64,000 nucleotides of DNA from Candidatus Stammera capleta (GCA_015134335.1 CP043975.1:1-64000); one strand, 5' to 3'. Counted from the first letter of the stretch, positions 1 through 11,704 are shown. Notes: generated by a model from the letters alone, not told the origin. Made by a program: numbers and translations.

Positions 1-1384
1 AAAAATTTCATTAAAATATAAAAAATATTTAAAAAAACGCAATATATCAATATTTACATATAGTAAATATATATCACTACTTAGACGTCAATTTACTAAT
101 AAAAAACATTATAATTTTAATAAAAAAATAAATTTATTAATTAATAAATTTAAATATTATAAAAAAGAAATAAAAACACTCAAAAATAAATCTATTAATA
201 AAATATTTATAAATATTTATATACTTAAAAAAAAACTTTTAAATATTGAAAAACTTTTAATATTATTAAATACTATTAAAATAAAAAATAAATATAATAA
301 AAAAATATATAAAAATATAATTAAAAAAATACCTAATTGAAAACAAGAAATAAAATTTTATATTAAATCTTCATTATATGAAGGTAATAAATATTTAATA
401 AATAAAATACAACAAGGTTTAAAATTAATTAAAATTATTATTAAATTAAAAATAAATCATGAATTTTTATTCTATTTAAAAATAGAAAAAAATAAAATAA
501 TAATAATTAAAAATAAATCACTAGAAGCTCTAAAAAAAAAAAAAAAAAATATTATAAATATAAATTATATAAGTTATATGCAAAAAATATATAATATATT
601 ATATACTATAAAATACCTAAATAACTATAATAATATTTCTGCTATATGTTTTGCTTTATCTGCTATATCAGGAAGAAGAATGATAGAAATTTTATATTTA
701 GGAAAATTTAAAAAAAAAAATAATTATCAAATAACATTTATAGGACAAGCTAAAAGTTTAAAAAAAAATAAAAAATATATAATATATATATTAATAAATA
801 GTAATATTTTTCTTAATAAATTATATTTATTAAGAAAATGTTTTTTAATTCAAAATATATTTTATAAAATTAAAAAAAAAAAAAATAAATTAATATCTAA
901 AAATTCTCAAATTAGTAATTATATTTCATTTCATCTAAATAAATGAGTAAAAAAATTTTTTAATAATAAAACAAGAACTTATAAAGATAGTAGATCTATT
1001 TATGCCCAAATAATGCTTAAATATTGATATAAAAAAGATAAAAAATGAAAAAATTATGATAAAGATTATTTTATAACAAAAATTTTAGGACATAAAAATA
1101 TTAATTGTCAAATGTATTACAAACAATTTAAAATTAAAAATTTTAACATTAATTGATTTCCTATAAAACCAAAAAATAATAAACTAAATAAATTAAATAA
1201 ATTAAATAATAAACTAAAAAATATTATAAAACGAAAAACATCATATAAAATACATGAAATAACTAAAAAAATTATTCAAAAAGAACCTAATAAAATTATT
1301 ACTAGTTATCTATTAAGAAAATATGGATTCAATACTAAATTAATACAAAGATATATAAAATTTATTTCAAAATATATATACTAA
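1..1384 (+). CDS. telN: Telomere resolvase (protelomerase), phage N15 TelN family, 5'-truncated
   Basis: Enzymes of this family cut a palindromic telomere site and rejoin each strand to itself, making covalently closed hairpin ends. The frame opens at base 2 and ends with TAA at 1382-1384, giving 460 residues. By comparison with N15 TelN (recalled from memory) roughly 50 N-terminal residues lie left of the window. ALSAISGRRMIEI nearly equals N15 ALAAVSGRRMIEI, DSRSIYAQI matches DSRAIYARI, and LGHKNINCQMYYKQFKI matches LGHDDENTQLHYKQFKL. The catalytic set is present: Arg (677-679), Lys (752-754, in GQAK), Lys (983-985), Arg (992-994, in DSR), His (1091-1093, in LGH) and nucleophile Tyr (1118-1120). 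The spacings 25, 80, 33 and 9 are close to those of Klebsiella phage TelK. Similarity continues through the C-terminal domain (HEITKKIIQKEP). Five in-frame TGA codons (338, 944, 1025, 1046, 1154) encode Trp. An 18-A run lies at 532-549. Convergent with gapA. Confidence 0.93.
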
Positions 1385-1392
1385 AAAAAATA

Positions 1393-1432
1393 TAATGAAT
1401 CTAACTAACTTTTAAAAAAATTAGATTCATTA
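1393..1432. terminator. Inverted repeat between convergent telN and gapA, likely bidirectional terminator
   Basis: A perfect 12-base inverted repeat (arms 1393-1404 and 1421-1432, arm TAATGAATCTAA) flanks a 16-base A/T-rich loop. It lies in the 75-base gap between the telN stop and the gapA stop. The arms contain G and C, unusual for spacer here, so the structure is probably selected. A terminator serving both genes is the simplest reading. Confidence 0.6.
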
Positions 1433-1459
1433 AATTAATATTATTTAATAATTATTATT

Positions 1460-2470
<1,011 letters not shown>

Positions 2471-2843
2471 AAAATATACCTTATTTTATTATTATATATA
2501 AATATATTATATAATTTTTTAATATAAAAAAAAATCATAATATAAATAATAATTAAAAATTAAAAATAATTTATTTAACTATAATATAAATTATATTAAG
2601 TAAAAAAAATAAAATATAAATTATAACATTTAATAATTTTAATATATATAAAAATTATTTATTTAATTTTATTAATTTTAAAAAATAAATTAAAAATTAA
2701 TATTATAAATAATAAATTAAATATAATTAATATAAAAATAAAAAAAATAAACTATAAAAAAAATTCTATTAATTAATATTTTATAAAAAATATAAAAATT
2801 TTAAACCTAAAAAAATATAAAAAAAAATATTATTTATAATAAA
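2471..2843. other. Intergenic region, no recognisable feature
   Basis: About 370 bases of almost pure A/T between the gapA start and the rnhA stop. I see no tRNA T-loop, no stable hairpin containing G/C and no gene-like frame. It probably holds the gapA promoter and eroded former coding sequence. Confidence 0.5.
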
Positions 2844-3332
2844 TTATATTTTTTTATATATATTTGGATTTAAATCATTTAAAAATGGATTTTTAGCTTG
2901 TTTAAATGCTATTTCATCACACTTTTTATTATATAAATTATTATCATGAGATCTAATATAAAAAATTTTAATACTTCTCTTAAGAAAAAGTATTATTTTA
3001 TAAATTTTAAATCATAAATCAATATTCTTAATAAATTTATTTTTAGAATTTCTTCAATAATTATCTTTTCATTTAAACATTCAAATATTAATACCATTAT
3101 ATAAATATAAACTATCAGTAAATAAATATATATTTAAAATTTGATAAAATTTATATAAAATAAATTTCATAGGTAATATAAAAGCCATTAATTCCATTCT
3201 ATTATTAGTAGTATAATAATATCCAGCTTTAAAAATAAATTCTTTTTCTTTATATTTTACTAAAGCTGCACAACCACCAGGACCAGGATTATTAATACAA
3301 GAACCATCTGTATAAATAGAAATATTAAACAT
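2844..3332 (-). CDS. rnhA: Ribonuclease HI
   Basis: Degrades the RNA strand of RNA:DNA hybrids (primers, R-loops). It encodes 162 residues, near the 155 of E. coli. The acidic active site is visible: Asp in YTDGSC, Glu in NNRMELMA, Asp in FTDSLY, and the C-terminal RSHDNN...CDEIA segment with the last Asp. In-frame TGA codons encode Trp in the basic handle region (WMFKWKDNYW). It is divergent from dnaQ across about 50 bases, the same rnhA|dnaQ pairing as in enteric bacteria. Confidence 0.93.
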
Positions 3333-3384
3333 AAAAATATTAATAATAAATTACTATTAATAATTAATTATAACAAATATTAAA

Positions 3385-4086
3385 ATGAAGAAAAATATTA
3401 TTTTAGATATTGAAACAACCGGATTAAATATTATAGATAATAATTACAAATATAATAAAATTATTGAAATAGCTGCAATAGAAATAAAAAATAGAAAAAT
3501 AACTAATAATATATTTCATACATATTTAAATCCTATAAGAAAAATTGATCCTATATCATATAAAATACACAATATAAATAATAAATTTTTAAAAAACAAA
3601 CCTATATTTAAAAATATATATAAAAATTTTATAAAATTTATTAAAAATAGTAACTTAATAATACATAATTCTAAATTTGATATTAAATTTATACAACACG
3701 AATTAAATTTAATAAATATAAATATAAAAATAAATGAAATATGTAATATTATTGATACTCTTTTAATAGCAAGAAAAAAATTTCCAGGTAAAAAAAATAA
3801 TTTAAATTCACTTTGTAAAAGATATAAAATTAATATTTTAGAAAGAAAATATCATGGAGCATTAATAGACGCTAAATTACTAGCACATTTATATTTAAAT
3901 ATGACTCGTCAACAAATTACATTAAAATCTTTTTTATACAAACCCAAAAATCTAAAAAATAATTTAATTAAAAAAAAATATAATAAAATTATAAAATATA
4001 ATATTAATAAAAATACTATTAAATTACATAATAAATATTTACAATATATAAAAAAAAAATATAAAAAATGTATATGATTAAAATAA
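3385..4086 (+). CDS. dnaQ: DNA polymerase III epsilon subunit, 3'-5' proofreading exonuclease
   Basis: Proofreading subunit of the replicative polymerase. It encodes 233 residues against 243 in E. coli. Exo I is LDIETTGLN near residue 10, and Exo III is YHGALIDAKLLAHLYLN near residue 155 with the His and Asp ligands. A TGA at 4075-4077 encodes Trp and the frame continues Leu-Lys to TAA at 4084-4086. The C-terminal tail that binds the alpha subunit is Lys/Asn-rich. The polymerase alpha gene is not in the window. Confidence 0.9.
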
Positions 4087-4115
4087 TATTATATTATAAA
4101 TTTATAAGGTAAAAT

Positions 4116-5483
4116 ATGAAATATTATTCAATTAAAAAAATATTAAATATAAAAAAAATATATAAATACAAAAAAAATATTTTTAAACTTTTTGGTTGAA
4201 TTAAAACAAAAAGAATATCTAAAACAGGTATAACATTTATAGATATAAATGATGGAACCTGTTTAAATAATTTACAAATTATATTAAATTCTAATAATAT
4301 AAAAAAATACAATAAAATTATATATCAATTACATAGTGGTTGTTCAATTAAAGCAAAAGGATATATTAAAAATAATTTTATAAATAATAACAATGAGCTT
4401 TATGCAACAAAATTTAAAATATTAGGAAAAATAAAAAATCCTAAAAAATATCCTATTAGTCCTAAATATCACTCACTAACATTTTTAAGAACTATATGCC
4501 ATTTAAGAAATAGAACTAAATTATTTTCAGCAATATCTAGAATAAGAAACTCTATAATATATTATATACATCAATTTTTTCAAAAAAAAAAATATTTACT
4601 AATTAATACTCCAATTATAACATCTTTAGATACTGAAGGTTATAGTAATATGTTTAATATAAAATACAAAGATAAAAAATTTTTTAATCATAATACATAT
4701 TTATCTGTATCTGGTCAATTAAATTTAGAATCTTGTGTTTGTTCTCTATCTAAAGTTTATAATATAAGTCCAGTTTTTAGAGCAGAAAATTCTAATACTA
4801 ATAAACATTTATCAGAATTTTGAATGCTAGAAACAGAAATAGCATATTATAAATTAAATAATATAATAAATTTATCTAAAAAATTAATAAAAAATATACT
4901 AAAAAAAACTTTAAAAAATAATTATGAAGATTTATTATATGTAATAAATTTTTATAATAAAAATTATAATCTAGATCATATATATAATATAATTAATAAT
5001 AAATATATTGAAATTGACTATTCAGAAATTATAAATATTTTAAAAAATGAAAATATTTTTAAAAAATATAATATTAAATGAGGTATAAATATATCTACAG
5101 AATATGAAAAATTCTTAACAGAAAAATATTTTAAAAATGCAATTATTATAAAAAATTTTCCTAAAAATATAAAACCTTTTTATATGAAAATTAATACCGA
5201 TAATTTATCTGTATCTTCTATGGATATAATTCTTCCTAATATAGGAGAAATTATTGGAGGATCTGAAAGAGAAATAAATATTAAAATATTAAAAAAAAAT
5301 ATTAAATATAAAAAATTAGATAAATTAAAATATAAATGATATATAGAATTACGTAAATATGGAAATATACAACATAGTGGTTTTGGACTAGGTATAGAAC
5401 GAATTATAATGTATATAACAAAAATAAATAATATAAGAGATACAATAGCTTTTCCTAGATATCCTAATAATGCTAATTTTTAA
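4116..5483 (+). CDS. asnS: Asparaginyl-tRNA synthetase
   Basis: Charges tRNA-Asn with asparagine. It encodes 455 residues (E. coli 466). An N-terminal OB-fold anticodon-binding domain leads into a class IIb core with [19 protein letters not shown], where the Trp is a TGA codon, and motif 3 [12 protein letters not shown]. It ends [10 protein letters not shown], typical of AsnRS rather than AspRS. Start is the ATG at 4116-4118, seven bases behind an AAGG-type ribosome-binding site at 4106-4109. It precedes the porin gene, as asnS precedes ompF in E. coli. Confidence 0.95.
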
Positions 5484-5539
5484 AAAATTAATTAAATATT
5501 ATATAATTAATTATATAAACTATTTACAGGAAAAATATA

Positions 5540-6718
5540 ATGAACTCAATAAAAAAAATATTTAGTTTATTAACTTTATTTATATTTACACAACCAATTT
5601 ATTCTAACAATCTAATATCTAACAATCAACATGTAATAAATTGAAAAAGTAATTTAAAAATAAACAGTATACTAAACAACAAAATTAAATATAATATAAA
5701 AAACAATAATATACTAAATTTTAGTTTAAGTAGTAAAAATATAAAAATTAATTCACTTAAAACATTTGCTAAAATAAATGCTAATATTAATTCTAGTATT
5801 TTAGATAATAAAAATAAAAACAATTTAATAAATCATTTTAATATTAATACATCCTATATAGGAATTAAACACCCTAAATTAGGTACTATAACTTACGGTA
5901 AAAATTATAATTTAATATATAAAACTTTATCTTATGTAAATATTTTCCCGCATAATAAAAGTAAATTTATATCTAATATAAACTATGAAATATTAGATAA
6001 CATATTAACATATAAAAAAAAATTTAAATTTAAAAATTTTTTTATTAAAAATCTTAAATTGATAAGTCAATTACAAATATACAATAATAGAGGTAATTCT
6101 TTATATGGAAATTTAAATTCAAATGATAAAATTTTTAGTATAGGTTATAAATATAAAACCAATAATGGAATAAAAGTATCTGCATCATATATTTTTATTA
6201 AACACAAAAAAAATATAAATAATATAAAAAATAAATTTCTTTCTCTAAATAAATTTAATAAAAACGCTCATGCATTATCTAGTTCAATTAAATATAATAT
6301 TAAAAATTTATATATTTCAACATCTTACGCAAAAGGAATAAATTATACCCCTATTTTAACTACTAGTAAATCATCTGTTTTCGATAAAACAATTAAAAAA
6401 TATAATTTTGCTAAAGAAAGTGAAAATATATCTTTAATTTTAAAATATAAATTTAAAAAAATTAATCATATATTTGGATTTATACAAACAAATGTAGAAA
6501 ACATAGATAAAATTAAAATAAATAATAATATATATACACCTAATAATATAGATTTAGAAAAATATTTTAATTATGCTTTTGTTTATAAATTTAATAAAAT
6601 ATTATATGGATATATAGAATATAAAATAAATTTAATACAAGAAAATAATATTCTTAAAGTTACTAATTTAGATAATCATAATGTATTTAATTTAGGATTA
6701 ATATATAAATTTAAATAA
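5540..6718 (+). CDS. Outer-membrane general porin, OmpF/OmpC-like
   Basis: Trimeric beta-barrel porins let small hydrophilic solutes cross the outer membrane. It encodes 392 residues starting with a signal peptide (MNSIKKIFSLLTLFIFTQ, cleavage probably after PIYS). Alternating barrel strands follow, with YGKNYN, NSLYGNLN and ASYIF. The last strands, YGYIEYKINLI and NVFNLGLIYKFK, match the enteric porin ending YVDYKINLL...VALGLVYQF. The usual terminal Phe is followed by one Lys. A TGA encodes Trp near residue 35. An ACAGGA ribosome-binding site lies at 5526-5531. Its position after asnS mirrors ompF. Confidence 0.88.
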
Positions 6719-6730
6719 ATAGAAAAAATC

Positions 6731-6762
6731 TAACCTACTTGTAAATATAAAAAAGTAGGTTA
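6731..6762 (+). terminator. Hairpin terminator after the porin gene
   Basis: A 10-base perfect stem (6731-6740 with 6753-6762, arm TAACCTACTT) and a 12-base A/T loop start 12 bases after the porin stop. It contains G:C pairs in otherwise A/T spacer. It may also end transcription coming the other way from the tRNA genes. Confidence 0.6.
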
Positions 6763-6769
6763 TTAATTA

Positions 6770-6842
6770 CACATCCGAGAGGATTTGAACCCCTGACCCT
6801 TCGGTTCGTAGCCGAATGCTCTATCCACTGAGCTACGGATGT
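6770..6842 (-). tRNA. tRNA-Arg (anticodon ACG)
   Basis: A complete cloverleaf: seven-pair acceptor ACATCCG/CGGATGT, D-arm AGCTCAGTGGATAGAGC, anticodon arm CGGCTACGAACCG and T-loop GGTTCAAATCC. Anticodon ACG is normally edited to ICG by TadA. CCA is not encoded. It corresponds to the E. coli argVYZQ locus, next to tRNA-Ser(GCU) and csrA. Confidence 0.96.
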
Positions 6843-6860
6843 AAATGTAAATAAATAAAT

Positions 6861-6949
6861 AGTGAGAGAGGGATTCGAACCCTCGATGCTTTATTTATAC
6901 GCATACTCCTTTAGCAGAGGAGCTCCTTAAACCACTCGGTCATCTCACT
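6861..6949 (-). tRNA. tRNA-Ser (anticodon GCU)
   Basis: A class II tRNA with a long variable arm. Seven-pair acceptor AGTGAGA/TCTCACT, anticodon stem CTCCT/AGGAG around loop CTGCTAA giving anticodon GCT, T-arm GAGGGTTCGAATCCCTC. It corresponds to E. coli serV, between the Arg tRNA and csrA. Confidence 0.96.
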
Positions 6950-7066
6950 TTAAAATAATTTTAATTTTTATTAAAATAAAAAAATTAAATATAAAAAATT
7001 AACTATTAATTTATATATTTTATTATATAATATATTTAAATAATTATATATATAATTATTTTTATA

Positions 7067-7234
7067 TTAAACTTTATAATTATTTTTTTTATATATTTCT
7101 TTTCTATAAATTAAAATATTTTTAGGTGCACTTATACCAATACACACTTTATCACTATTAATATCTAATATTTTAATTATAATATTATCAGAAATAATTA
7201 ATACTTCTCTTATTTTACGTGTTAAAATTAACAT
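7067..7234 (-). CDS. csrA: Carbon storage regulator, mRNA-binding protein CsrA
   Basis: CsrA dimers bind GGA motifs in mRNA leaders and control translation. It encodes 55 residues (61 in E. coli). The N-terminus [14 protein letters not shown], then VCIGISAPK and YRKEIY, fit the family beta-sheet, including the C-terminal Arg of the RNA-binding face. It lies 15 bases downstream of alaS on the same strand, the enteric alaS-csrA-tRNA-Ser order. It is an unusual global regulator to keep in so small a genome. No CsrB/C-like RNA or CsrD is visible here. Confidence 0.93.
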   Translation of the reverse strand: MLILTRKIREVLIISDNIIIKILDINSDKVCIGISAPKNILIYRKEIYKKNNYKV

Positions 7235-7249
7235 TATTTTATTACTCCA

Positions 7250-9907
7250 TTATAAAAATTTTATAATATAATTATAAATATAATCTAAAATTGATAATTT
7301 AATTATTTTATCATATTTTATATAAAAAATATTAATAAAAAAATTATTATTTTTAACTTTTAAATAATTTTTATAATAAATTTTTTTTTTAATATTCTTT
7401 ATAAAATTTATATCTAATAAATTAAATATTTTATTATCTAATAAAATAATATAATAAACATTATCTTTATTTATTAAATTAATTAAAATAAAAGATAATT
7501 TATAATAATTATATAATTTATTTAAAAATACAAAAAAAATATTTTTATTAATAAAACTTGTTTTAATATTTCTTCTTAATATAAATTTAAAATTTTTATA
7601 TATTTTTATATCTGATTTATTAAAAATATTTATTAAATCCTTAATTATATAAATATTTAATTTCTTTTCTTTATTATATAATTTTTTATACTTATTTAAT
7701 AAATTAACAATTTTAGAATAAATTGTTAAATTATTGCATTTTAATAAATTATTTATTTTAATTATTATATTACTATTAAAACTATAATCAAGCAAAGCAT
7801 TAAAATTCGTAATACCAACAATTCTGAAATTATTATTAGAAATTATATTATATCTAACTATTTTAAATATACCTATATTATTAGTTTGTTTTATATGAAC
7901 TCCTGCACAATACTCTTTATATAAATTATTAATTCAAACAATTCTAACTATATTTTTACCAAAAAAATTAAAATTTTTATTAATAAATAATTTTTCATCA
8001 TTAATAAATTCATAATTAATTTTTAAATTTTGTCAAATTAAATAATTAACATTATTTTCTAGTTTTATAATAATATAATTATTTATTTTCTTATTAATAT
8101 CTAAAGAAAAATAATCTTCTCTTACTTTAGTACTTTTAATAAATAAATTACTATTTTTGTAAAATACTTTTATACAATAACATAAAATATGTAAACAAGT
8201 ATGATTTCTAGCCATTAACAATCTATATTGAGAATCATATTTCAAAATTACTAAATCATTCAATTTTAAACAACCATATAATATATAACCACTATGTAAA
8301 ATATAATTACCTAATTTATAAGTATTTTTTACTATAAATAATGAACTATTATCATAACTTTTTATATAACCTCTATCACCCAATAAACCACAAGATTTAG
8401 GAAAAAAAATAGTTTTATCCAAAATAATTATACAAACTCCATTAAATGAAGAAATATAATTAATTAATATATCTTTATTTAAAATTAATATAATTTTAGA
8501 ATTTATTTCTTTGTGTTTAAATCCTTTAAATTTTGTTATAACTAAATTTTTTAATAAAAGAATAATATTATTAAATTTATTATTACTAAACAATTGATTA
8601 GATCTAGATTTTTTTCTTTGATAATTTAAAATTATATTAAATTTTTTTATATCAATAAATATATTATAATGAGTACATATTAATTTTAATAAATCTAAAG
8701 GCAAACCATAAGTATCATATAATAAAAAAACAATTTTACTACTTAAATATTTTTTTTTATTACTAATAATCTTCTTAATATAAAAATCTAATAAATTTAA
8801 TGAATAATTTAACATTACATAAAATTTTTTTTCCTCTTTATATACTAAATCAATAATTAAATTAATAATATCTAATGTAAATAAATATTTATAATATAAA
8901 TTTAATAATATAATTTTAATTACTTTATATAAAATTAAATCATTAATATCTAAAAATTTTAAATAAACTAATGATCTTCTAATAATTTTTCTTAATACAT
9001 ATCCCCTATGTTCGTTAGATGGAATAATTCCATCTTTAATTAAATAAATAATTGATCTTAAATGATCTGCTAATATATTAAATATTTTTATATTTTTTGG
9101 TAAAATTTTTATATTTAAAATATTAGAAATATAAAATTTTATATCTATAAAAATATCAATATCAAAATTAGATTTTACATTCTGTAATACTGCTGTAATT
9201 CTTTCCAAACCCATACCAGTATCTATACATTTTCTAGATAATAAACTTAATTTATTTTTATAATCTAAATTATATTCTATAAAAACTAAATTTCATATTT
9301 CTATAAAATTTCTATTTAATTTATATCTTTTATTATCATAACAAAAATCAATATTATAAAATATTTCAGTACAATAACCACATAAACCAGTTTTTCCAAT
9401 ACTTCAAAAATTTTTAGAATATATACCCTTATTTTCTGTTAAAATAATATTATTTTTACATAATTTAATAATATTTAATCAAATATCATAAGTATCTATA
9501 TCATCTTTATTAACAGTTACTATAAGTTTATCTTTAGAAATATTTAAAAATTTTTTATTTGTTAAAAAATCTCATGCATAAATAATAGCCTCTTTTTTAA
9601 AATAAACACCAAAACTAAAATTACCCATCATTTCAAAAAAAGTATTATGTCAATTTGTATTACCTATATTTTTAAAATCATTATGTTTTCCACTAATTCT
9701 TAAACAACGTTGAACAGTAACATAATTTACATCTAAAGTATCTTTTATACCTAAAAAATATTCTTTGAACTGATTCATACCTGAATTAGTAAATAATAAA
9801 CTATTATCATTTTTAGGTACTAAACTACTACTATTTAATATAGTATGATTACGTAATTTAAAATATTCTAAAAATATATTACGTATTTCATAAGATTTAA
9901 TAACCAT
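7250..9907 (-). CDS. alaS: Alanyl-tRNA synthetase
   Basis: Charges tRNA-Ala and hydrolyses mischarged Ser/Gly-tRNA-Ala. It encodes 885 residues (E. coli 876), so all domains are kept. The N-terminal catalytic core starts RNIFLEYFKLRNHTILNSSS and LLFTNSGMNQFKEYFLG, with TGMGLERI in the middle. The editing site is intact: HTCLHIL (HxxxH) and YCAGVHIK (CxxxH), followed by a C-Ala domain. Many TGA=Trp codons break the frame if read as stops. It lies upstream of csrA and divergent from recA, without the enteric recX between. Confidence 0.95.
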
Positions 9908-10074
9908 ATAAAACTACCATATAAAATTTTAATAAAATATATATAATATATTATATTATATAAAAAATATTAACTATATAATAAAATTTATAATAATATT
10001 ATTATAAATTTAATATAACAAAAACAATATAATATTAAATTTTAAAATTTTTATTTAATTAATAAATATAAATA

Positions 10075-11064
10075 ATGAATAATAAATCAATAAAAAAATC
10101 TATTAACAAAGCATTAGAAGAAATAGAAAAACAATTTGGCAAAGGATCTGCTATTAAATTAGGAGGAAATAAATTAACTAAAATAGAAACTATATCTACA
10201 GGATCAATATCTTTAGATATTGCTCTAGGCATAGGAGGTTTACCTATGGGAAGAATTATAGAAATATATGGACCAGAATCTTCAGGAAAAACTACATTAA
10301 CATTAGAAATTATAGCTTCAGCTCAAAAAAAACAAAAAACTTGTATTTTTATTGATGCTGAACATTCATTAGATCCAATTTATGCACAAAAAATAGGTGT
10401 TAATATTAATGAATTATTATGCTCTCAACCAGATAACGGTGAACAGGCATTAGAAATATGTAATATACTAGCAAAATCCAATTCTATAGATATTATAATA
10501 ATTGATTCTGTAGCAGCTTTAACACCTAAAGCAGAAATAGATGGAGAAATAGGAGACACCCATATAGGATTAACAGCTAGAATGATGAGTCAAGCTATGA
10601 GAAAATTAGCTAGTAATATTAACAAATCTAATATATTATTAATCTTTATTAATCAAATAAGAATTAAAATTGGTATATTATTTGGTAATCCTGAAATTAC
10701 TACTGGAGGAAATGCATTAAAATTTTATTCATCAATAAGATTAGAAATTAGAAAAATAGGAAATATAAAACATAAAGATATCATAATAGGAAACGAAACT
10801 AAGGTAAAAATTGTAAAAAATAAACTTTCTGCTCCATTTAAATCAGCAGAATTTCAAATAATATATAATGAAGGTATAAATAAATATTTAGAAATTTTAA
10901 AATTAGGTGTTAAAAATAATTTAATAAAAAAAAACGGAAATTGATATAAATATAATTTATATAAGCTAGGACAAGGACAATATAAATCATATAAATATTT
11001 AAAAAAAAATTATAATATATACAAAGAAATAAAAAATAAAATTAAAAAAATATATTTTCAATAA
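10075..11064 (+). CDS. recA: Recombinase A
   Basis: ATP-dependent strand-exchange protein for homologous recombination. It encodes 329 residues (353 in E. coli). The Walker [10 protein letters not shown], Walker B-region [25 protein letters not shown] and the L2 region around [16 protein letters not shown] are all present. A TGA at 10942-10944 encodes Trp and translation continues to TAA at 11062-11064. The C-terminal acidic regulatory tail is replaced by a short basic end (NKIKKIYFQ). The last 23 bases overlap the convergent adk. Confidence 0.95.
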
Positions 11065-11683
11065 TATTAATTATTGTGTTTTTAACTAAATTAATATTTT
11101 TATTAGCATTTATAGATATATAATATTTAACAAATTTATTTCCAAAATAAATTTTATAATAATTTTTTAAATTAATTAAAATTCTTTTATAAAAAATTAA
11201 TCTTTTTTTAATAATATTACTATTTAAGTCATCTAATCTTGAAACTAATTTTTCACCAGTTATATCATCTATACCCTCCATTATAGGAGGGTTATATTTT
11301 ATATTATAAATTCTACCAGATTTAATATGTACCTTTCTATTTAATAATCTATCTAAAATTATGTTATCAGAAACACATAATTCTATAATACAATTAATTT
11401 TAATAAACTTTAAAAATTTAGCCTGAATAACATTTCTAGGAAAACCATCAAACAAAAAACCATTACTATTAAAATTATTATTTATATATTTTTTTACTAT
11501 ATAATTAGCTAATTTATTATTTATTAAAGTACCATTATTTATTTTTCTAATATTTAATTTATTAAAATTATAGTTACGTAAAATATCTCCAAAAGATATC
11601 AGTTGTAATTTATATTTATTAACAATAAATTTAGATTGAGTTCCTTTACCTGAACCCGGGGGTCCTAATAAAATAATATTCAT
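11042..11683 (-). CDS. adk: Adenylate kinase
   Basis: Interconverts ATP + AMP and 2 ADP. It encodes 213 residues (E. coli 214). P-loop GPPGSGKGTQ at residues 7-16, FDGFPRN, and a long LID segment GRIYNIKYNPP then DDITGEKLVSRLDD as in enteric long-form enzymes. It sits 21 bases downstream of htpG on the same strand, and its 3' end overlaps recA tail to tail by 23 bases. Confidence 0.96.
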   Translation of the reverse strand: MNIILLGPPGSGKGTQSKFIVNKYKLQLISFGDILRNYNFNKLNIRKINNGTLINNKLANYIVKKYINNNFNSNGFLFDGFPRNVIQAKFLKFIKINCIIELCVSDNIILDRLLNRKVHIKSGRIYNIKYNPPIMEGIDDITGEKLVSRLDDLNSNIIKKRLIFYKRILINLKNYYKIYFGNKFVKYYISINANKNINLVKNTIINIIENIFF

Positions 11684-11704
11684 ATCACTTAAATTAATTT
11701 ATTA

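Noticed and set aside
578..946. A 122-residue stand-alone gene at the left end
   Set aside because: It is the centre of the telomere resolvase; the frame continues upstream and downstream through TGA codons.
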